A DNA stretch of 15,130 nucleotides from Ruminiclostridium sp. (GTDB taxonomy: Bacteria; Bacillota; Clostridia; DSM-8532). Where the stretch lies: assembly GCA_003535195.1 (NCBI GenBank), contig DOHN01000020.1, positions 1-15,130 on the forward strand. Reading direction: 5' to 3'. The notes beneath the pieces were generated by a model. It saw nothing but the letters and a program-made list of their open reading frames with translations, had not been told where the DNA came from and did not search any database. Position 1 is the stretch's first letter. Every line of letters starts with the position of its first letter. Shown here piece after piece: positions 14,215 to 15,130 of this stretch. Made by a program: the position numbers and the translations under genes.

Positions 14215-15130
14215 TTATTTTTTTGCCAAAACCTTCTTGAGCTTTGCAAACCGGGGAAGGCCATTTTCCATAGGAGGCTTGGATTCGCCTTCAATAAGAG
14301 GAAGGGCGTAGTTGATATAGTCCTGGGTAAGGCCTGTGCCCTCTTTATTGATCCACTCACGGGGAACAGCTTTTTCAGTATTTGCAACCTTATCAAGGTT
14401 TACGAGAACATAGTTGCATACATATTTGCCGTCTTTTTCAGACCGCTCGTATGCCACCATGTGGTCGGTTGTGCCATCCACAGCGCACTGAACGGCCTTC
14501 TGCCCTGCAGTGAATGCCTCTTCGACATCGGTAGCGGAAGCAAGGTGAGCAGCACATCTTTGAAGAAGAGAGAACTCGATGGCACGGGTCTTGCACTTCA
14601 GCTCTTTTTTCAATATATCAGCGAGAACCTGAGCGGTACCGCCCAACTGTGCATGGCCGAAGGAGTCCTTTTCACTGGCCAGGTCAGAGCCGTACTCAGA
14701 GATATATTTGCCGTTCTTATCCCTAATGCCTTCGGAAACTGCAACAATAAGCTTGCCTGATTTTTCAAAAATTTTCTTGCAGTTAACGATGAACTTATCC
14801 ATATCAAATTCAATTTCAGGAAGGTAAATCAGATCCGGACCGGCACCCTTGTAAGCTGCAAGAGCGGTCGAAGCTGTAAGCCATCCTGCGTTTCTTCCCA
14901 TTACCTCCAGCACGCATACCATGGGAGTATCATAAACACGGGCGTCATGGTAGATTTCCATGGTTGAGGTTGCCACATATTTAGCGGCGCTTGCATAACC
15001 CGGGCAGTGATCTGTTCCGTAAAGATCGTTGTCTATGGTCTTGGGAACACCCATAACACGGCATTCATGGCCGGACTTCTGCATAAACTTGCTGATCTTG
15101 TTGCAGGTATCCATGGAGTCGTTGCCGCCG
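14215..15130 (-). CDS. pfkA: 6-phosphofructokinase, probably pyrophosphate-dependent; 5' part off the window
   Basis: The enzyme phosphorylates fructose 6-phosphate to fructose 1,6-bisphosphate in glycolysis. About 305 C-terminal residues are visible; the frame stays open to the right edge and reads GGNDSMDTCNKIS there, so the ATG at 15114 is internal. Two residues decide the phosphate donor. The motif GGNDS has Asp where ATP-dependent enzymes have Gly (GGDGS), and PKTIDND has Lys where they have Gly (PGTIDND). Both are the known marks of pyrophosphate-dependent enzymes. The catalytic Asp of TIDND is kept, as are EVMGRNAGWLTA and VSEGIRD for substrate binding. The symbol is given loosely; pfp would also be used. 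No promoter can be seen. The gene converges on the TPR gene across the shared hairpin. Confidence 0.93.
   Translation of the reverse strand, partial: GGNDSMDTCNKISKFMQKSGHECRVMGVPKTIDNDLYGTDHCPGYASAAKYVATSTMEIYHDARVYDTPMVCVLEVMGRNAGWLTASTALAAYKGAGPDLIYLPEIEFDMDKFIVNCKKIFEKSGKLIVAVSEGIRDKNGKYISEYGSDLASEKDSFGHAQLGGTAQVLADILKKELKCKTRAIEFSLLQRCAAHLASATDVEEAFTAGQKAVQCAVDGTTDHMVAYERSEKDGKYVCNYVLVNLDKVANTEKAVPREWINKEGTGLTQDYINYALPLIEGESKPPMENGLPRFAKLKKVLAKK

Noticed and set aside
14185..14760. A 191-codon open frame on the plus strand opposite the phosphofructokinase gene
   Set aside because: It runs antisense to a clear enzyme gene and across the shared terminator hairpin; no domain or ribosome site supports it.

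Overview
The window looks like chromosomal DNA of an anaerobic member of Bacillota, class Clostridia. This rests on strong GGAGG-type ribosome sites, frequent TTG and GTG starts, a YerC/YecD-type TrpR-like regulator, a SecA with a C-terminal zinc motif, and a phosphofructokinase of the pyrophosphate-dependent (Asp/Lys) type. A relative of the cellulolytic Acetivibrio/Ruminiclostridium group is possible, but that placement is inference only.

Left part (1-5160, all + strand). The window opens inside a group II intron: the 3' part of its maturase gene (3-602) and RNA domains V and VI (601-678). The intron ends about 70 bp before glgA (glycogen synthase, 750-2249). glgA overlaps nth (endonuclease III, TTG start, 2212-2850). 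A long FtsA-related ATPase-fold protein follows (about 2875-4995); its 300-residue C-terminal extension carries a repeated beta-grasp-like motif. A tandem pair of palindromic repeats (4991-5118) comes next.

Middle part (5161-9404). A membrane-anchored GAF-GGDEF diguanylate cyclase (+) meets, tail to tail, a leftward set read as argJ (arginine biosynthesis), cheW (chemotaxis coupling) and an unrecognised membrane-anchored protein. argJ has a clear promoter at 9437-9465.

Right part (9405-15130). A 355-bp divergent intergenic region holds a degenerate palindromic repeat, the argJ promoter, and a promoter and inverted repeat in front of yerC. yerC is followed with zero spacing by secA. A separately promoted bitopic TPR protein (12943-14145) comes next, then a perfect 13-bp hairpin terminator shared with a leftward phosphofructokinase gene that runs off the right edge.

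Most of the content is housekeeping: glycogen synthesis, base-excision repair, protein export, arginine synthesis, glycolysis and c-di-GMP signalling. I found no defence system, prophage, CRISPR array or biosynthetic cluster. The least ordinary items are the FtsA-related protein with its repeated C-terminal modules, the palindromic repeat pair abutting it, and the yerC-secA pairing with an inverted repeat in its leader.
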